Assembly: GCA_016869735.1 (NCBI GenBank)
Contig: VGDL01000008.1
Span: 1 to 64,000, forward strand
Reading direction: 5' to 3'
Origin: Alphaproteobacteria bacterium
GTDB lineage: Bacteria; Pseudomonadota; Alphaproteobacteria; Acetobacterales; Acetobacteraceae
Length of the DNA stretch: 64,000 nt
Shown: in pieces, positions 52,130 through 61,959 of the stretch
How positions within the stretch are numbered: the first letter of the stretch is position 1
Layout: each line of letters opens with the position of its first letter
Program-made: the position numbers and the translations under genes
Notes under the pieces: model-generated
Databases searched by the model: none
What the model was told of the DNA's origin: nothing
The model's input: only the letters and a program-made list of their open reading frames with translations

Positions 52130-52289
52130 GTGTGTTCTCCCTTACTTCCCTGTGAACGGCGAGTTTCAAGGGGTTTTGCGCCCTTGGCGTGATGGGGGCA
52201 AGGCTTAACCCCAGCGGGAGAGCGCCGCAAAAAAAATTAGGGTGGATTTCGCGGCATTTTCGGGCGCCGCCGCCGTTTTCTTGGGCAGT
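52130..52289. other. 160-base gap between uvrB and the ABC operon
   Basis: No gene. A CAAGGG/CCCTTG hairpin (near 52168-52188) and a run of eight A's near 52230 (T's on the minus strand) are present, so it may hold the uvrB 3' end, but the hairpin before the T run is weak. It does not match a TPP riboswitch. Confidence 0.4.
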
Positions 52290-54479
52290 TCAGCCTTTGC
52301 GCCGCCGCGCGCCCTTGCCCTTGGCCGGGTCATAGCCCCCGCCGCCTGGCCCCATGGGCTTTGGCTTCCAATCCGCCTTGGCCTTGGGCTTGGCTTCCTG
52401 GAGCGACCGGCCGGCAAGGTTGGGCGAAAGGCCAAGGTCCAGGCTTTCCAGCCGCTTGATTTCATCACGCAACCTGGCTGCCGTTTCAAATTCCAGATCA
52501 GCCGCCGCCGCGCGCATTTTGCGTTCAAGTTCCGCAATGGTCGCCTTCAGGTCCTTGCCGACGAATTCGGCGGTTTCCTCACCTTCCAGCGCGTCAACCG
52601 TCACGTAATCCTGTTCATAGATGGATTGCAGTGCGGAGGAGATATCGCGGCGGATGGTCTGCGGCGTGATGCCGTGTTCCGTGTTCCAGGCTTGCTGCCT
52701 GGCGCGCCGGCGCGCGGTTTCTTCCAAGGCGCGGCGCAGGCTATCGGTCATGACATCGGCGTAGAGCACCACGCGCCCATCCACATTGCGCGCGGCGCGC
52801 CCGATGGTTTGAATGAGCGATGTGGTGCTGCGCAGAAAGCCTTCCTTATCGGCATCCAGAATGGCGACCAGCGCGCATTCGGGAATATCCAAGCCTTCGC
52901 GCAGCAGGTTGATGCCGATCAGCACATCAAACACGCCCTTGCGCAAATCGCGGATGATTTCGATACGTTCAAGCGTATCAATATCCGAATGCAAATAGCG
53001 CACGCGGATGCCGGCTTCGGTCATGTATTCGGTCAGGTCTTCGGCCATGCGCTTGGTGAGCGTGGTGACCAGCACGCGCCCGCCGTGTTTGGCGACTTCG
53101 CGGCATTCGGCCAGCAGATCATCCACCTGCCGTTCCACGGGGCGGATTTCCGTGACGGGATCAACCAGGCCGGTTGGGCGGATCACCTGTTCGGCAAAGG
53201 CGCCGCCGGTGCGTTCCATCTCCCAAGGGCCGGGGGTGGCGCTGACAAAGATCGAAGCAGGGCGATAGGTATCCCATTCCTCGAATTTGAGGGGGCGGTT
53301 ATCCGTGCAGCTTGGCAGGCGGAAGCCGTATTCGGAAAGGACGGTTTTGCGGGCATAGTCGCCGCGATACATACCGCCAATCTGCGGCACGGTGACATGG
53401 CTTTCATCCACGATCAGCAAAGCGTTGTCCGGCAGGTATTCGAAAAGAGTGGGCGGCGGTTCGCCGGGATTGCGGCCCGTGAGGTAGCGGCTGTAATTTT
53501 CAATGCCTTTGCAGGAACCAGTGGTTTCCATCATTTCGATATCAAAGATGGTGCGCTGTTCCAGCCTTTGCGCTTCCAGCAATTTGCCTTCCGCATGCAG
53601 CTTCGCCAGATGTTCCTTCAATTCATCCTTGATGCGGGTGATGGCCTGGGTCAGAGTCGGGCGGGGCGTGACATAGTGGCTATTGGCGTAGATGGAAACG
53701 CGTTCCATCTCAGCCGTTATCTCACCCGTCAGCGGATCAAATTCGCGGATTGCTTCGATCTCATCACCAAAAAGCGAGACACGCCAGGCGCGGTCTTCCA
53801 AATGGCTGGGCCAAAGATCAACGGTTTCGCCACGAATGCGGAAAGTGCCGCGGGCGAAGAAATTATCATTGCGGCGATATTGCTGCTCCACCAGTCCCTT
53901 CACCAGCACATCGCGGTCAATCTGACCGCCGGCTTCCAGCTTCACGACCATGCGCGAATAGGTTTCGACCGAACCGATACCGTAAATGCAGGAAACCGAG
54001 GCGACGATCACCACATCATTGCGTTCCAATAGCGCTTGCGTGGCGGAATGGCGCATGCGGTCTATCTGTTCGTTGATCTGCGCGTCTTTTTCAATATAGG
54101 TGTCGGTGCGCGGCACATAGGCTTCCGGCTGGTAGTAGTCATAGTAGGATACGAAATACTCCACCGCGTTTTCGGGGAAGAAGCTTTTCATCTCACCATA
54201 AAGCTGCGCGGCGAGTGTTTTATTGGGGGCCAGAATCAGGGTTGGGCGCTGCACCGCTTCAATCACCTTGGCCATGGTGAAGGTCTTGCCCGAACCCGTC
54301 ACACCCAGCAGCACCTGATCGCGGTCACCGCCCTGCAAACCCGCCACGATTTCCGCGATAGCGCGCGGTTGGTCGCCATTCGGTTCATAAGGCGCGGTTA
54401 CCGTCAGCCGCCGCGTGGCCGGCGGTGCGGGGCGCTTTTCCGGCATGAACAGCACGGGGCCGGGGGAGATCAGGTTCAT
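52290..54479 (-). CDS. uvrB: Excinuclease ABC subunit UvrB
   Basis: A 729-residue DNA-repair helicase-like protein. Walker A is [16 protein letters not shown], the beta-hairpin is [20 protein letters not shown], the DEAD-like motif is [15 protein letters not shown], the helicase motif VI is [12 protein letters not shown], and the UVR domain ([20 protein letters not shown]) lies near the C terminus, followed by a Lys/Gly-rich tail. The start is uncertain: ATG at 54479, 54446 or further upstream; none has a clear ribosome site. Divergent from a DUF3429 gene. Confidence 0.96.
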   Translation of the reverse strand: MNLISPGPVLFMPEKRPAPPATRRLTVTAPYEPNGDQPRAIAEIVAGLQGGDRDQVLLGVTGSGKTFTMAKVIEAVQRPTLILAPNKTLAAQLYGEMKSFFPENAVEYFVSYYDYYQPEAYVPRTDTYIEKDAQINEQIDRMRHSATQALLERNDVVIVASVSCIYGIGSVETYSRMVVKLEAGGQIDRDVLVKGLVEQQYRRNDNFFARGTFRIRGETVDLWPSHLEDRAWRVSLFGDEIEAIREFDPLTGEITAEMERVSIYANSHYVTPRPTLTQAITRIKDELKEHLAKLHAEGKLLEAQRLEQRTIFDIEMMETTGSCKGIENYSRYLTGRNPGEPPPTLFEYLPDNALLIVDESHVTVPQIGGMYRGDYARKTVLSEYGFRLPSCTDNRPLKFEEWDTYRPASIFVSATPGPWEMERTGGAFAEQVIRPTGLVDPVTEIRPVERQVDDLLAECREVAKHGGRVLVTTLTKRMAEDLTEYMTEAGIRVRYLHSDIDTLERIEIIRDLRKGVFDVLIGINLLREGLDIPECALVAILDADKEGFLRSTTSLIQTIGRAARNVDGRVVLYADVMTDSLRRALEETARRRARQQAWNTEHGITPQTIRRDISSALQSIYEQDYVTVDALEGEETAEFVGKDLKATIAELERKMRAAAADLEFETAARLRDEIKRLESLDLGLSPNLAGRSLQEAKPKAKADWKPKPMGPGGGGYDPAKGKGARRRKG

Positions 54480-54560
54480 GGGGGCGAAGATGGCCCCGGT
54501 AGCGCCGCGGCGCCAGGGTGGGGCTTGTCGTGTCAGGCCGAATTGTGAGAGGGCAAGCGA

Positions 54561-55001
54561 ATGTCCAATCACCCCATCCCGCGCCCGGCGCTGCTGCTCG
54601 GCGCCGCCGGCCTGCTGCCAAGCCTTGCCATGCCTGTTTTGTTGGCTGCGGGCGATGGCGCGGCGGCCTTCGCGCTGCAGGCCGGCCCTGCCTATGGCGC
54701 GCTGATCGCAAGCTTCATTGGCGGTGCTTGGTGGGGCTTGGCGGCGAATAAGGCGGGCGATGCAGCTTTGACGCGCTGGCTGGTGGCCTCCGTGTTGCCC
54801 ATGCTGGCGGCCTGGGTGGCACTGTTGCTGCCGCCCCAGGCCGGGCTGTTACTATTGGCCGTGATATTCGCGCTGCTGCCGCTTGCCGACCGCGCGGCTC
54901 AGGCGGGCGCTTTGGCGCCGGCCTGGTGGTGGCGGCTTCGCTTGCCGCTTTCGCTATTGATGGCCTGCCTGCATGGCGTTTCCGCCGGCATGGTTGCGTA
55001 G
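54561..55001 (+). CDS. DUF3429 membrane protein
   Basis: A 146-residue hydrophobic protein with four or five spans. [20 protein letters not shown] and the motif [19 protein letters not shown] match the DUF3429 family, of unknown function. ATG at 54561 is divergent from uvrB. It is convergent with the TctC gene, two bases apart. Confidence 0.78.
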   Translation: MSNHPIPRPALLLGAAGLLPSLAMPVLLAAGDGAAAFALQAGPAYGALIASFIGGAWWGLAANKAGDAALTRWLVASVLPMLAAWVALLLPPQAGLLLLAVIFALLPLADRAAQAGALAPAWWWRLRLPLSLLMACLHGVSAGMVA

Positions 55002-55003
55002 CT

Positions 55004-55981
55004 TCAGCCTTCCAGCCGCACATTGCCGGCGCGTGCCACTTCGCGCCATTTCGCCACTTCCGTGCGGACGAAATTACCAAATTGATCGGGCGTCAGCGGA
55101 TCAGCGACCGCGCCCATAGCCTCGATCCTATTGGTGATGGCGGGATCGCGTAGGATGGCGACCACATCGGCATTGATGCGATTGATGATTTCGGCTGGCG
55201 TACCGGCGGGCGCCACCAGGCCGGACCAGCCAGCGGCTTCATAGCCAGGCACAAGGCTTTCCGCGATGGTTGGCACATCAGGCAATTGCGGCACGCGCCG
55301 TGCGCTGCAGAGCGCGATGGGGCGCACGCGGCCCGATTGGATATGCGGCAGGGCTGAGGCGACGGAATCCGTCATCAGTTTCACATTGCCGGCAATAACA
55401 TCCGCAATGGCGGGGCCGCTGCCGCGATAATGGACGATATTGAAACGAATACCGGCGCGCAGCATGAGCAATTCGGCTGCCATGTGCTGGCTGGTGGCGG
55501 GGCCGGCAGAGGCCATGTCAATCTGCCCAGGGCGCGCCTTTGCACTCGCAGCCAATTCCTGAATGGTGCGTTCGGCGACGGAGGGATGCGCAATCACCAG
55601 CAGGGGTACCATCACCACATTGCTGATGAAGGCGAAATCCTTTTCAACATCGTAAGGCAGGCGCGGCATGACTGACGGATTGACGCCAAGCGGGCCGGAA
55701 GTGCCCGTCAGCAGCGTATAGCCATCAGCCGGGGCGCGTGCGACAGAATCAACGCCGGGCACCGCAGCGCCGCCCGCGCGATTTTCCACCACCACGCGCT
55801 GCGGCCAACGTTTGGAAAGTTCATCCGCAATCAGGCGCGTGAAAATATCGGCGGCCTGCCCGGGTGGAAAAGGCACCACAATGCGCACGGGGCGGTTGGG
55901 CCAATCGGACTGCGCTTGCGCGGCAAAGGGTGCGAGTGCGGCAGCGCCCATCACGGCGCGACGGCTGAACTTGAAGGCCAT
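55004..55981 (-). CDS. TctC/Bug-family tripartite tricarboxylate transporter binding protein
   Basis: A 325-residue periplasmic protein. A Tat-like signal (FSRRAVMGAAALAPFAAQA) precedes the Bug fold: WPNRPVRIVVPFPPGQAADI, PADGYTLLTGTSGPLGVNP and PDVPTIAESLVPGYEAAGW. It captures carboxylic acids for TctAB-type permeases, which are not in the window; many are orphans. GGGAGA lies upstream of ATG at 55981. It lies beside catabolic genes on the same strand. Confidence 0.93.
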   Translation of the reverse strand: MAFKFSRRAVMGAAALAPFAAQAQSDWPNRPVRIVVPFPPGQAADIFTRLIADELSKRWPQRVVVENRAGGAAVPGVDSVARAPADGYTLLTGTSGPLGVNPSVMPRLPYDVEKDFAFISNVVMVPLLVIAHPSVAERTIQELAASAKARPGQIDMASAGPATSQHMAAELLMLRAGIRFNIVHYRGSGPAIADVIAGNVKLMTDSVASALPHIQSGRVRPIALCSARRVPQLPDVPTIAESLVPGYEAAGWSGLVAPAGTPAEIINRINADVVAILRDPAITNRIEAMGAVADPLTPDQFGNFVRTEVAKWREVARAGNVRLEG

Positions 55982-56044
55982 GGCTTTTCTCCCGGTTGGT
56001 TGCATCAAGCATAACCACAGCCGGGATGTGCCCGGCAAGTTTTC

Positions 56045-57211
56045 TCAATAGGTGTCGAGGCCCATGATGCCATCCACGCCGCCCGCATCGGCCAGGATGC
56101 GCTTGCCGATCAGATCACGCAGCGATTCGGAAGACCCGCCACCAAGCGAACCATATCGCGCACCGCGATAAAGCCGGGACACCGGGTATTCATCCGTAAA
56201 GCCATAGCCGCCATGCACTTGCACGGCTTCGCTTGTGACGCGGAGCGACATCTCATTGCAGAACACCTTGGCGGTGGCCGCCATGAAGGGATCCGGGAAT
56301 GGATTGGCGGTGAGGCAAGCGCGGTAGAGCAAACCCCGCCCGGCTTCGATATCCTTGAACATATCAGCGAACTTCCAGCGAATGCCCTGGAAATCCGCGA
56401 TGGATTTATCGAACAGCTTGCGGTCATTGACGTAGCGCACCGCCTCATCAAAGGCGCCTTCCGCCAGGCCCAGGGAAATGCTGGGATTGAGGCAGCGCTG
56501 CGTATTGAAGGCGGTCAGCAATTTCTTGAAGCCGTCGGTTTCAATCACGAGATTTTCTGGCGGCAATTCGCAATCATTGAATTGCACCTCGTGCAGATTT
56601 TCGCCGCCCATGGTGTGATAGGTGCCAGTGACAGAAAGGCCGGGCGTGCCCTGTTCCACCAATACGCAGCCAATGCCTTCGCGTCCCTGTTTGCCATCCA
56701 CGCGTGTAAAGACAACGAACATGCCGGCTTCCGCCGCGCGGGAGATCAGGGTTTTGGTGCCATTCAGCACTAGATGATTGCCATGGCGTCTGGTATTGGT
56801 TCGGTAATTGGCAACATCCGTCCCCGCGTGCGGTTCCGTCATGCAAATGGACAGAATGCAATCGCCGGAAATCACGCGCGGCAGGATGCGTTCCTTGATG
56901 GCTTTCGGCGCGTAATGGGAAATGACGCGGGTTTGCACGCCCGCTTCGCCGAGCACCGCCATGGCGGTGACGTAATCCACCTTGGCAATTTCTTCCAGGA
57001 TTAGCGCAGAATCGAGAATGGAAAGGCCAAGCCCGCCATATTCTTCCGGCACCGACATACCCAGAACGCCAAGCCCAGCGAGCTTTTTGATGTTCGGCCA
57101 TGGAAAAGTGCCATCCATCCATTTCGGCGCATCCTGCTTGAATTCGTTCTGCGCCAATTGCCTGACGGCGGCGATCATATGCCGCTGTTCAGTGCCGATT
57201 TTGAATTCCAT
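56045..57211 (-). CDS. Acyl-CoA dehydrogenase-family protein lacking the usual catalytic Glu
   Basis: A 388-residue FAD protein with the three-domain acyl-CoA dehydrogenase fold: GVLGMSVPEEYGGLGLS, CMTEPHAGTDVANYRTN-like FAD contact, and AVQVHGGYGFTDEYPVSRLY. In medium-chain enzymes a YEGT motif with the catalytic Glu follows; here the segment is YGSLGGGSSESLR (Gly at that position, residues about 356-359). The alternative Glu of isovaleryl-CoA dehydrogenases is replaced by Gln (FNTQR). The enzyme may catalyse another reaction on acyl-CoA, or use another base. It is adjacent to an HpaI-type aldolase and a Baeyer-Villiger-type monooxygenase. Confidence 0.85.
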   Translation of the reverse strand: MEFKIGTEQRHMIAAVRQLAQNEFKQDAPKWMDGTFPWPNIKKLAGLGVLGMSVPEEYGGLGLSILDSALILEEIAKVDYVTAMAVLGEAGVQTRVISHYAPKAIKERILPRVISGDCILSICMTEPHAGTDVANYRTNTRRHGNHLVLNGTKTLISRAAEAGMFVVFTRVDGKQGREGIGCVLVEQGTPGLSVTGTYHTMGGENLHEVQFNDCELPPENLVIETDGFKKLLTAFNTQRCLNPSISLGLAEGAFDEAVRYVNDRKLFDKSIADFQGIRWKFADMFKDIEAGRGLLYRACLTANPFPDPFMAATAKVFCNEMSLRVTSEAVQVHGGYGFTDEYPVSRLYRGARYGSLGGGSSESLRDLIGKRILADAGGVDGIMGLDTY

Positions 57212-57242
57212 TATCGTCTTCCGATTTCTCGTTGAAGTGTGT

Positions 57243-58019
57243 TCAGCCCGCTTCGCCTTTCAGCGTATCCAAGGCGCCCTTTAGCGCCGATTGGAAAACA
57301 CTGACATCAGACCCGTAGCAGAGGCAGCGAAATCCCTTGGCGCGCCAACCGCGCACCATTTCCATCCCCGCACCCAAGACGCCGGCGGGTTTTCCTGCGA
57401 CGTCACATGCCTCCAGAAAGCGGGTAAGCGCCGCCTGAAAAACGGGATGATCGAATTGCGCGGTGGTGCCGAGTGAATCGCTCAAATCATAATGGCCGAA
57501 CCAACCGAGATCGACGCCGGGTACCGCCATGATCGCTTCGACATTCTCGATCCCTTTGGCGGTTTCGATCAGGGGGATCACCATCACGCGGTCATTTTCG
57601 GCCCGCATCCCGGCGATGACATCCTGGCCCTGGTAATCATCATGCGCATAGCCGAAGCCAACGCCGCGCCGGCCTTCGGGGCGATAGCGGCACCAGGCAG
57701 CCAATTCTTCTGCCTGCGCGCGCGTTTCCACCATGGGTTCCATGATGCCCATGGCGCCTGCATCAAGCACAGGTGCGATCAGATGGTAGTGATGGCCCGT
57801 GACACGTACCAAAGGCACCACACCGGCATGGCGGGCGAAAGCGCATTGCGCCTTGATCGCATCAATGCCCATGCCACCATGTTCCATATCGAAGATGACG
57901 TAGTCTGCGCCTGCATTGCCAAGGATTTGGCAAAGCCCCGGTGTCAGAAATTCCGTTGCCATAATGCCATGGGCCATGCGGCCCTGGCGGAGTGCGGTGC
58001 GGACGGGGTTCTCGCGCAT
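57243..58019 (-). CDS. HpcH/HpaI aldolase/citrate-lyase family protein
   Basis: A 258-residue class II pyruvate aldolase-like protein. NAGADYVIFDMEHGGM, the active-site AMGIMEPMVET, the metal Glu in IPLIETAKGIENVE and Asp in VDLGWFGHYDLSDSLG fit. Members cleave 4-hydroxy-2-oxo acids into pyruvate and an aldehyde. It lies between the acyl-CoA dehydrogenase and monooxygenase genes, in the same direction. Confidence 0.88.
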   Translation of the reverse strand: MRENPVRTALRQGRMAHGIMATEFLTPGLCQILGNAGADYVIFDMEHGGMGIDAIKAQCAFARHAGVVPLVRVTGHHYHLIAPVLDAGAMGIMEPMVETRAQAEELAAWCRYRPEGRRGVGFGYAHDDYQGQDVIAGMRAENDRVMVIPLIETAKGIENVEAIMAVPGVDLGWFGHYDLSDSLGTTAQFDHPVFQAALTRFLEACDVAGKPAGVLGAGMEMVRGWRAKGFRCLCYGSDVSVFQSALKGALDTLKGEAG

Positions 58020-58028
58020 GGTTGGCCC

Positions 58029-59675
58029 TCAGTTCAGTTTCATGCCGGTATAGCCCTTCGCGGCAACCTCATCACATTTGGCGCGATAGGCCGGCGCGCC
58101 ACCCTGATATTGTAGAATGCGGCGCTGATCGCGCCCTTCAACATTGCGGTTGATCCCCGTCGCCCAGGAATCGATCTGCGTATAGAGCAAACCCTCCGCC
58201 AGGGTTTCGATATGGTGCGACCATTCGGCTTCTGCGGCTTCAGTCGCCTCAAAAAGTGTGATGCCCCGATCCCGCACATGGCGCATCAGGTCTGTCACCC
58301 ATTCCACATTCTGTTCAATGCAGCGCGGGATATTGCAGCGCGTGGAGGCATTATGCGGCCCGACGATGGTCAGCATATTGGGGAAGCCCGCGGATTGCAG
58401 GCCAAGATAGGTTTTTGGGCCATCAGCCCATTTGTCCTTCAGCCGCTGACCGCCCACGCCCCTGAAGTCAATCCGATCAAAAGCGCCGGTGATGGCATCA
58501 AAGCCAGTGGCATAGATGATCATATCGAATTCATATTCGGCATCGCTAGTCTTGATGCCCTTTGGCGTGATGCTTTCAATGGGCGTTTCAGTGATATCCA
58601 CCAGCCGCACATTGTCGCGATTATAGGCCTCAAAATAACGGGTTTCGAGAGGCACACGGCGCGTACCAAAGCCGTGATTTTTCGGGATCAGCTTTTCTGC
58701 AACAGCAGGGTCCTTAACGCGTTGGCGGATCTTGCGCGCAATGAAATCGCTGATCAGCGCATTGGCATTGGGATCGGTCAGGATATCGCGATAATTCGCC
58801 TGCCAAATGCCAAAGCCTGGTTCGGCGTAGCGCTGTTCCCAAAAGGCTTCGCGTTCTTCAGGCGTGACGTCAAAAACGCTGCGCGGATCAGAATTATGGA
58901 TATAGCAACCAGGTGTGGTGCGCAGCAGCGCGAAAAGTGCGGGATAATTGCCCTTAATCTGGCGTTGCTCTTCTTCCGTGATTGGGCGATTGTGCAGGGG
59001 CGCGCACCAATTGGGTGTGCGCTGAAATACCGTGAGCGACCCAACGTCAGAAGCGATGGTCTGGATCACCTGAACGCCAGTGGCCCCGGTGCCAATCACC
59101 GCCACGCGCTTGCCCGCAAAACTCACGGGTTCATGCGGCCAGCGATAGGTATGGAAGGATTGGCCGGCGAAGCTTTCACCGCCTGGAATGCGCGGCAGCG
59201 TATCGGCGGAAAGCGGGCCAAGCGCGGTGATCAGAAAGCGGCAGTTATGCGCGGCACCCGTATCAAGCGTCACAGTCCAGCGCTGCGCGGCTTCATTGAA
59301 ATGCGCGCTGGTGACGCGGCTATTGAATTGGATATGGCGGCGCAGGTCGAAGCGGTCCGCTACATGCTGCAAATAGCGCAGCGTTTCCGGCTGCGGGGCA
59401 AAATGCTCGCTCCAGCTCCATTCCTGCAGCAGCTCATCAGAAAAGGAATATCCATAGGTGTAGCTTTCCGAATCAAATCGCGCGCCGGGGTAGCGGTTCC
59501 AATACCAGGTGCCACCAAGATCACTGCCGGTTTCAAACACCTGGACCGAATAGCTAAGTTCCCGCAGGCGGTAGAGCTGATAAAGGCCGGAAATGCCGGC
59601 GCCGATGATGATCACATCCGGGTCCGTCAGGGCGGGCCCCGCATTTGCTGGCATGCTTCGCCGCATTTCATTCAT
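58029..59675 (-). CDS. Flavin-containing monooxygenase, Baeyer-Villiger type
   Basis: A 548-residue FAD/NADPH enzyme. DVIIIGAGISGLYQLYRLR is the FAD loop, GGTWYWNRYPGARFD is the class B signature, FAGQSFHTYRWP is the Baeyer-Villiger fingerprint FxGxxxHxxxW(P/D), and VAVIGTGATGVQVIQ the NADPH loop. It likely inserts oxygen next to a ketone, such as cyclohexanone or a terpenoid; the substrate is unproven. The start is ATG at 59675. Ten bases separate it from the aldolase gene, so the two are in one operon. It is divergent from the old-yellow-enzyme gene, 125 bases away. Confidence 0.93.
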   Translation of the reverse strand: MNEMRRSMPANAGPALTDPDVIIIGAGISGLYQLYRLRELSYSVQVFETGSDLGGTWYWNRYPGARFDSESYTYGYSFSDELLQEWSWSEHFAPQPETLRYLQHVADRFDLRRHIQFNSRVTSAHFNEAAQRWTVTLDTGAAHNCRFLITALGPLSADTLPRIPGGESFAGQSFHTYRWPHEPVSFAGKRVAVIGTGATGVQVIQTIASDVGSLTVFQRTPNWCAPLHNRPITEEEQRQIKGNYPALFALLRTTPGCYIHNSDPRSVFDVTPEEREAFWEQRYAEPGFGIWQANYRDILTDPNANALISDFIARKIRQRVKDPAVAEKLIPKNHGFGTRRVPLETRYFEAYNRDNVRLVDITETPIESITPKGIKTSDAEYEFDMIIYATGFDAITGAFDRIDFRGVGGQRLKDKWADGPKTYLGLQSAGFPNMLTIVGPHNASTRCNIPRCIEQNVEWVTDLMRHVRDRGITLFEATEAAEAEWSHHIETLAEGLLYTQIDSWATGINRNVEGRDQRRILQYQGGAPAYRAKCDEVAAKGYTGMKLN

Positions 59676-59800
59676 CGCATCCACCCTTTTCGGCGGGGCA
59701 AAGCACCGCGCCACCTAACAGAAACTCCATGAACCCATATCCAGGGCTTGCGCGCTGGGCAGGGCGGGGGAGAGTATTCCCGCAAAAGAGGAAACCGCCA

Positions 59801-60913
59801 ATGCCAAGCCGACTTTTTTCGCCCTTTACCCTGCGCAGGCTGACGCTGCCCAACCGCATCGTCGTCTCCCCCATGGCGCAATATTCGGGGACAACAGGGA
59901 ATGAGGCGACAGATTGGCACCTGATGCATTACGGGGCTTTCTCGGTCTCTGGCGCTGGCCTTATGTTTTTTGAAGCAACGGCGGTGGAACCACGCGGGCG
60001 GGTTGGGCGCTTTGATCTGGGCTTGTGGAATGACGCGCAGCAGGCATCGCTTGCGCGCGTGATCGCGTTTTGCCGCCAGCATGGTCAGGCGAAAATCGCG
60101 ATGCAATTGGCGCATTCGGGGCGCAAGGGCTCTACAGCGCAGCCCTGGATGGGGGGAAAATATATCGGGCCGGAGGAGGGTGGCTGGCACCCGATCAGCC
60201 CCGGCGATATTGCCTTTCCGGGCCGCCCGGCACCGCGCATGTTGGACCATGCGGGGCTTGCGGAGATCAGGGAATCTTTTGTGCAAGCCACCAGGCGGGC
60301 GGACGCACTCGGCATTGATTTGATCGAACTGCATTCTGCGCATGGCTACTTGCTGCATTCCTTCCTTTCGCCACTTTCAAATAATCGCAACGATGAATAT
60401 GGCGGAGATATTGCGGGGCGCATGCGCTTCCCGCTGGAGGTATTTACCGCCATGCGCGCGGTTTGGCCTGAGCATAAGCCCCTGGGTGTGCGGGTTTCTG
60501 CCACTGATTGGATTGAGGGTGGTTGGACGCTGCAAGATAGCGTGACCTTCGCGGGGGAATTGAAGAAGCTTGGCTGTGATTTCATCTGCGCGTCATCGGG
60601 GGGCAGCAGCCCCGATCAGCAGATTGATCTCGGCCCCGGCTATCAGGTGCCCATGGCGCGGCGGATCAAAGAAGATGCTGCGATTCCAACCATCGCTGTT
60701 GGGTTGATCAATGAACCGGCACAGGCGGATCAGGCATTGCGTGATGGTGCGGCGGATTTGATCGCGATTGGCCGCGGCATGAGCTACAATCCACGCTGGG
60801 CCTGGCATGCGGCCGAGGCGTTGCGCGAACCAGCCGCCTTCCCGCCGCAATATGCCCGCAGCCACCCGAGCATGCGCTTTGGGGATTTCACCAAGCTGCC
60901 GCCCACGCGCTGA
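59801..60913 (+). CDS. Old yellow enzyme family NADH:flavin oxidoreductase (YqjM-like)
   Basis: A 370-residue FMN ene-reductase. FSPFTLRRLTLPNRIVVSPM starts the barrel, HSAHGYLLHSFLSPLSN holds the substrate-binding His pair and Tyr, and LIAIGRGMSYNP is the FMN-phosphate loop. Position SPMAQYSG replaces the YqjM redox Cys with Ala. It reduces alpha,beta-unsaturated ketones, a plausible partner of the Baeyer-Villiger enzyme across the divergent promoter. AAGAGGAAA precedes ATG at 59801; earlier in-frame starts overlap the other gene. Confidence 0.93.
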   Translation: MPSRLFSPFTLRRLTLPNRIVVSPMAQYSGTTGNEATDWHLMHYGAFSVSGAGLMFFEATAVEPRGRVGRFDLGLWNDAQQASLARVIAFCRQHGQAKIAMQLAHSGRKGSTAQPWMGGKYIGPEEGGWHPISPGDIAFPGRPAPRMLDHAGLAEIRESFVQATRRADALGIDLIELHSAHGYLLHSFLSPLSNNRNDEYGGDIAGRMRFPLEVFTAMRAVWPEHKPLGVRVSATDWIEGGWTLQDSVTFAGELKKLGCDFICASSGGSSPDQQIDLGPGYQVPMARRIKEDAAIPTIAVGLINEPAQADQALRDGAADLIAIGRGMSYNPRWAWHAAEALREPAAFPPQYARSHPSMRFGDFTKLPPTR

Positions 60914-61009
60914 AACATGGTCTTGACTGAAAGCGTATCTGGGCGGAGCCTTCCGGCCAAATAGTGGTGCGGGCACTGCAAGCCTGTCGCATGGGTAATG
61001 AGGAATGTC

Positions 61010-61924
61010 ATGAAGCTTGGTTTCATCGGCCTTGGTAATATTGGTGGCGTCATGGCGCGGCGCCTGGTGAAGGCCGGCCACGCGCTGGTGGTGCATGATC
61101 TGGATGCGAAGGCGGTTGCAACCCTCACCGCCATGGGTGCGACGGCCGCGACCAGCGCGCGCGATGTTGCCGATCAATGCGATGCGGTGCTGCTCAGCCT
61201 GCCGACACCCGCAGCGGTCGAAGCCGTCGCTTTGGGGGCGGATGGGCTGGTGCAGGGCAGCAAGGCGAAGATCGTGGTGGATCTTTCCACCACCGGGCCG
61301 ACAGTTGCGCGGCGCGTGGCGGAGGCTTTGGCTACCAAGGGCATCCACTTGATTGATGGCCCGGTGAGTGGCGGCGTTTCGGGCGCTGAGGCCGGCACGC
61401 TCGCCATCATGACATCGGGCGATGCTGCCTCCCAAAAGGCTGTGGAGCCGGTGCTGAAGCGGATCGGGCAGAATATCTTCTACCTTGGCGCGGAACCTGG
61501 CCTTGGGCAGACGATGAAGCTGGTGAATAATGTCATTCTTGCCAGCAATACACTGGCTTGTTTGGAAGGCATGGTATTGGGCGCCAAGGCGGGTTTGGAT
61601 ACCAAGCTGATGTTTGACGTACTGAATGCCTCCAGCGGGCGTTCCTTCATGTCGGAAAAGCGCGTGCCGCAAGCCATCGCCGAACGCGCGCAGGGTTTTC
61701 CGGTACGGTTTGCGGCTGGGCTGATGCATAAGGATGTGAAGCTATGCCTGGAAGAGGCGGAACGTTTTGGCGTGCCGATGTTCATGGGCCCGGCAGCACG
61801 GCAATATCTTTCGATGGCCTTGGCGATGGGTTCGGGGCCAGAGGATTTCGTTTCCACCATTCAGCATATGGAAAAACTGGCAGGGATTGAGTTACGCGCC
61901 ACCCCCAAGGAAGCAGGCGGCTGA
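61010..61924 (+). CDS. NAD(P)-dependent beta-hydroxyacid dehydrogenase (GarR/MmsB-like)
   Basis: A 304-residue enzyme. MKLGFIGLGNIGGVMARRL is the dinucleotide loop, DGPVSGGVSGAEAGTLAIM the substrate loop, and GQTMKLVNNVI holds the catalytic Lys. This is the 3-hydroxyisobutyrate/tartronate-semialdehyde reductase family. ATG at 61010 follows GAGGA. An ATG at 60998 adds four residues. It lies 97 bases after the OYE gene, perhaps in the same operon. Confidence 0.91.
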   Translation: MKLGFIGLGNIGGVMARRLVKAGHALVVHDLDAKAVATLTAMGATAATSARDVADQCDAVLLSLPTPAAVEAVALGADGLVQGSKAKIVVDLSTTGPTVARRVAEALATKGIHLIDGPVSGGVSGAEAGTLAIMTSGDAASQKAVEPVLKRIGQNIFYLGAEPGLGQTMKLVNNVILASNTLACLEGMVLGAKAGLDTKLMFDVLNASSGRSFMSEKRVPQAIAERAQGFPVRFAAGLMHKDVKLCLEEAERFGVPMFMGPAARQYLSMALAMGSGPEDFVSTIQHMEKLAGIELRATPKEAGG

Positions 61925-61959
61925 CGCCACCACAAACATATCGGCAGGAGGAAGCAATC

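Noticed and set aside
52130-52289. TPP riboswitch before the THI5-like binding-protein gene
   Set aside because: The CUGAGA and the ACCUGA-type conserved cores are absent.
52242-54032. 596-codon plus-strand open frame opposite uvrB
   Set aside because: Antisense shadow; uvrB motifs on the other strand are complete.
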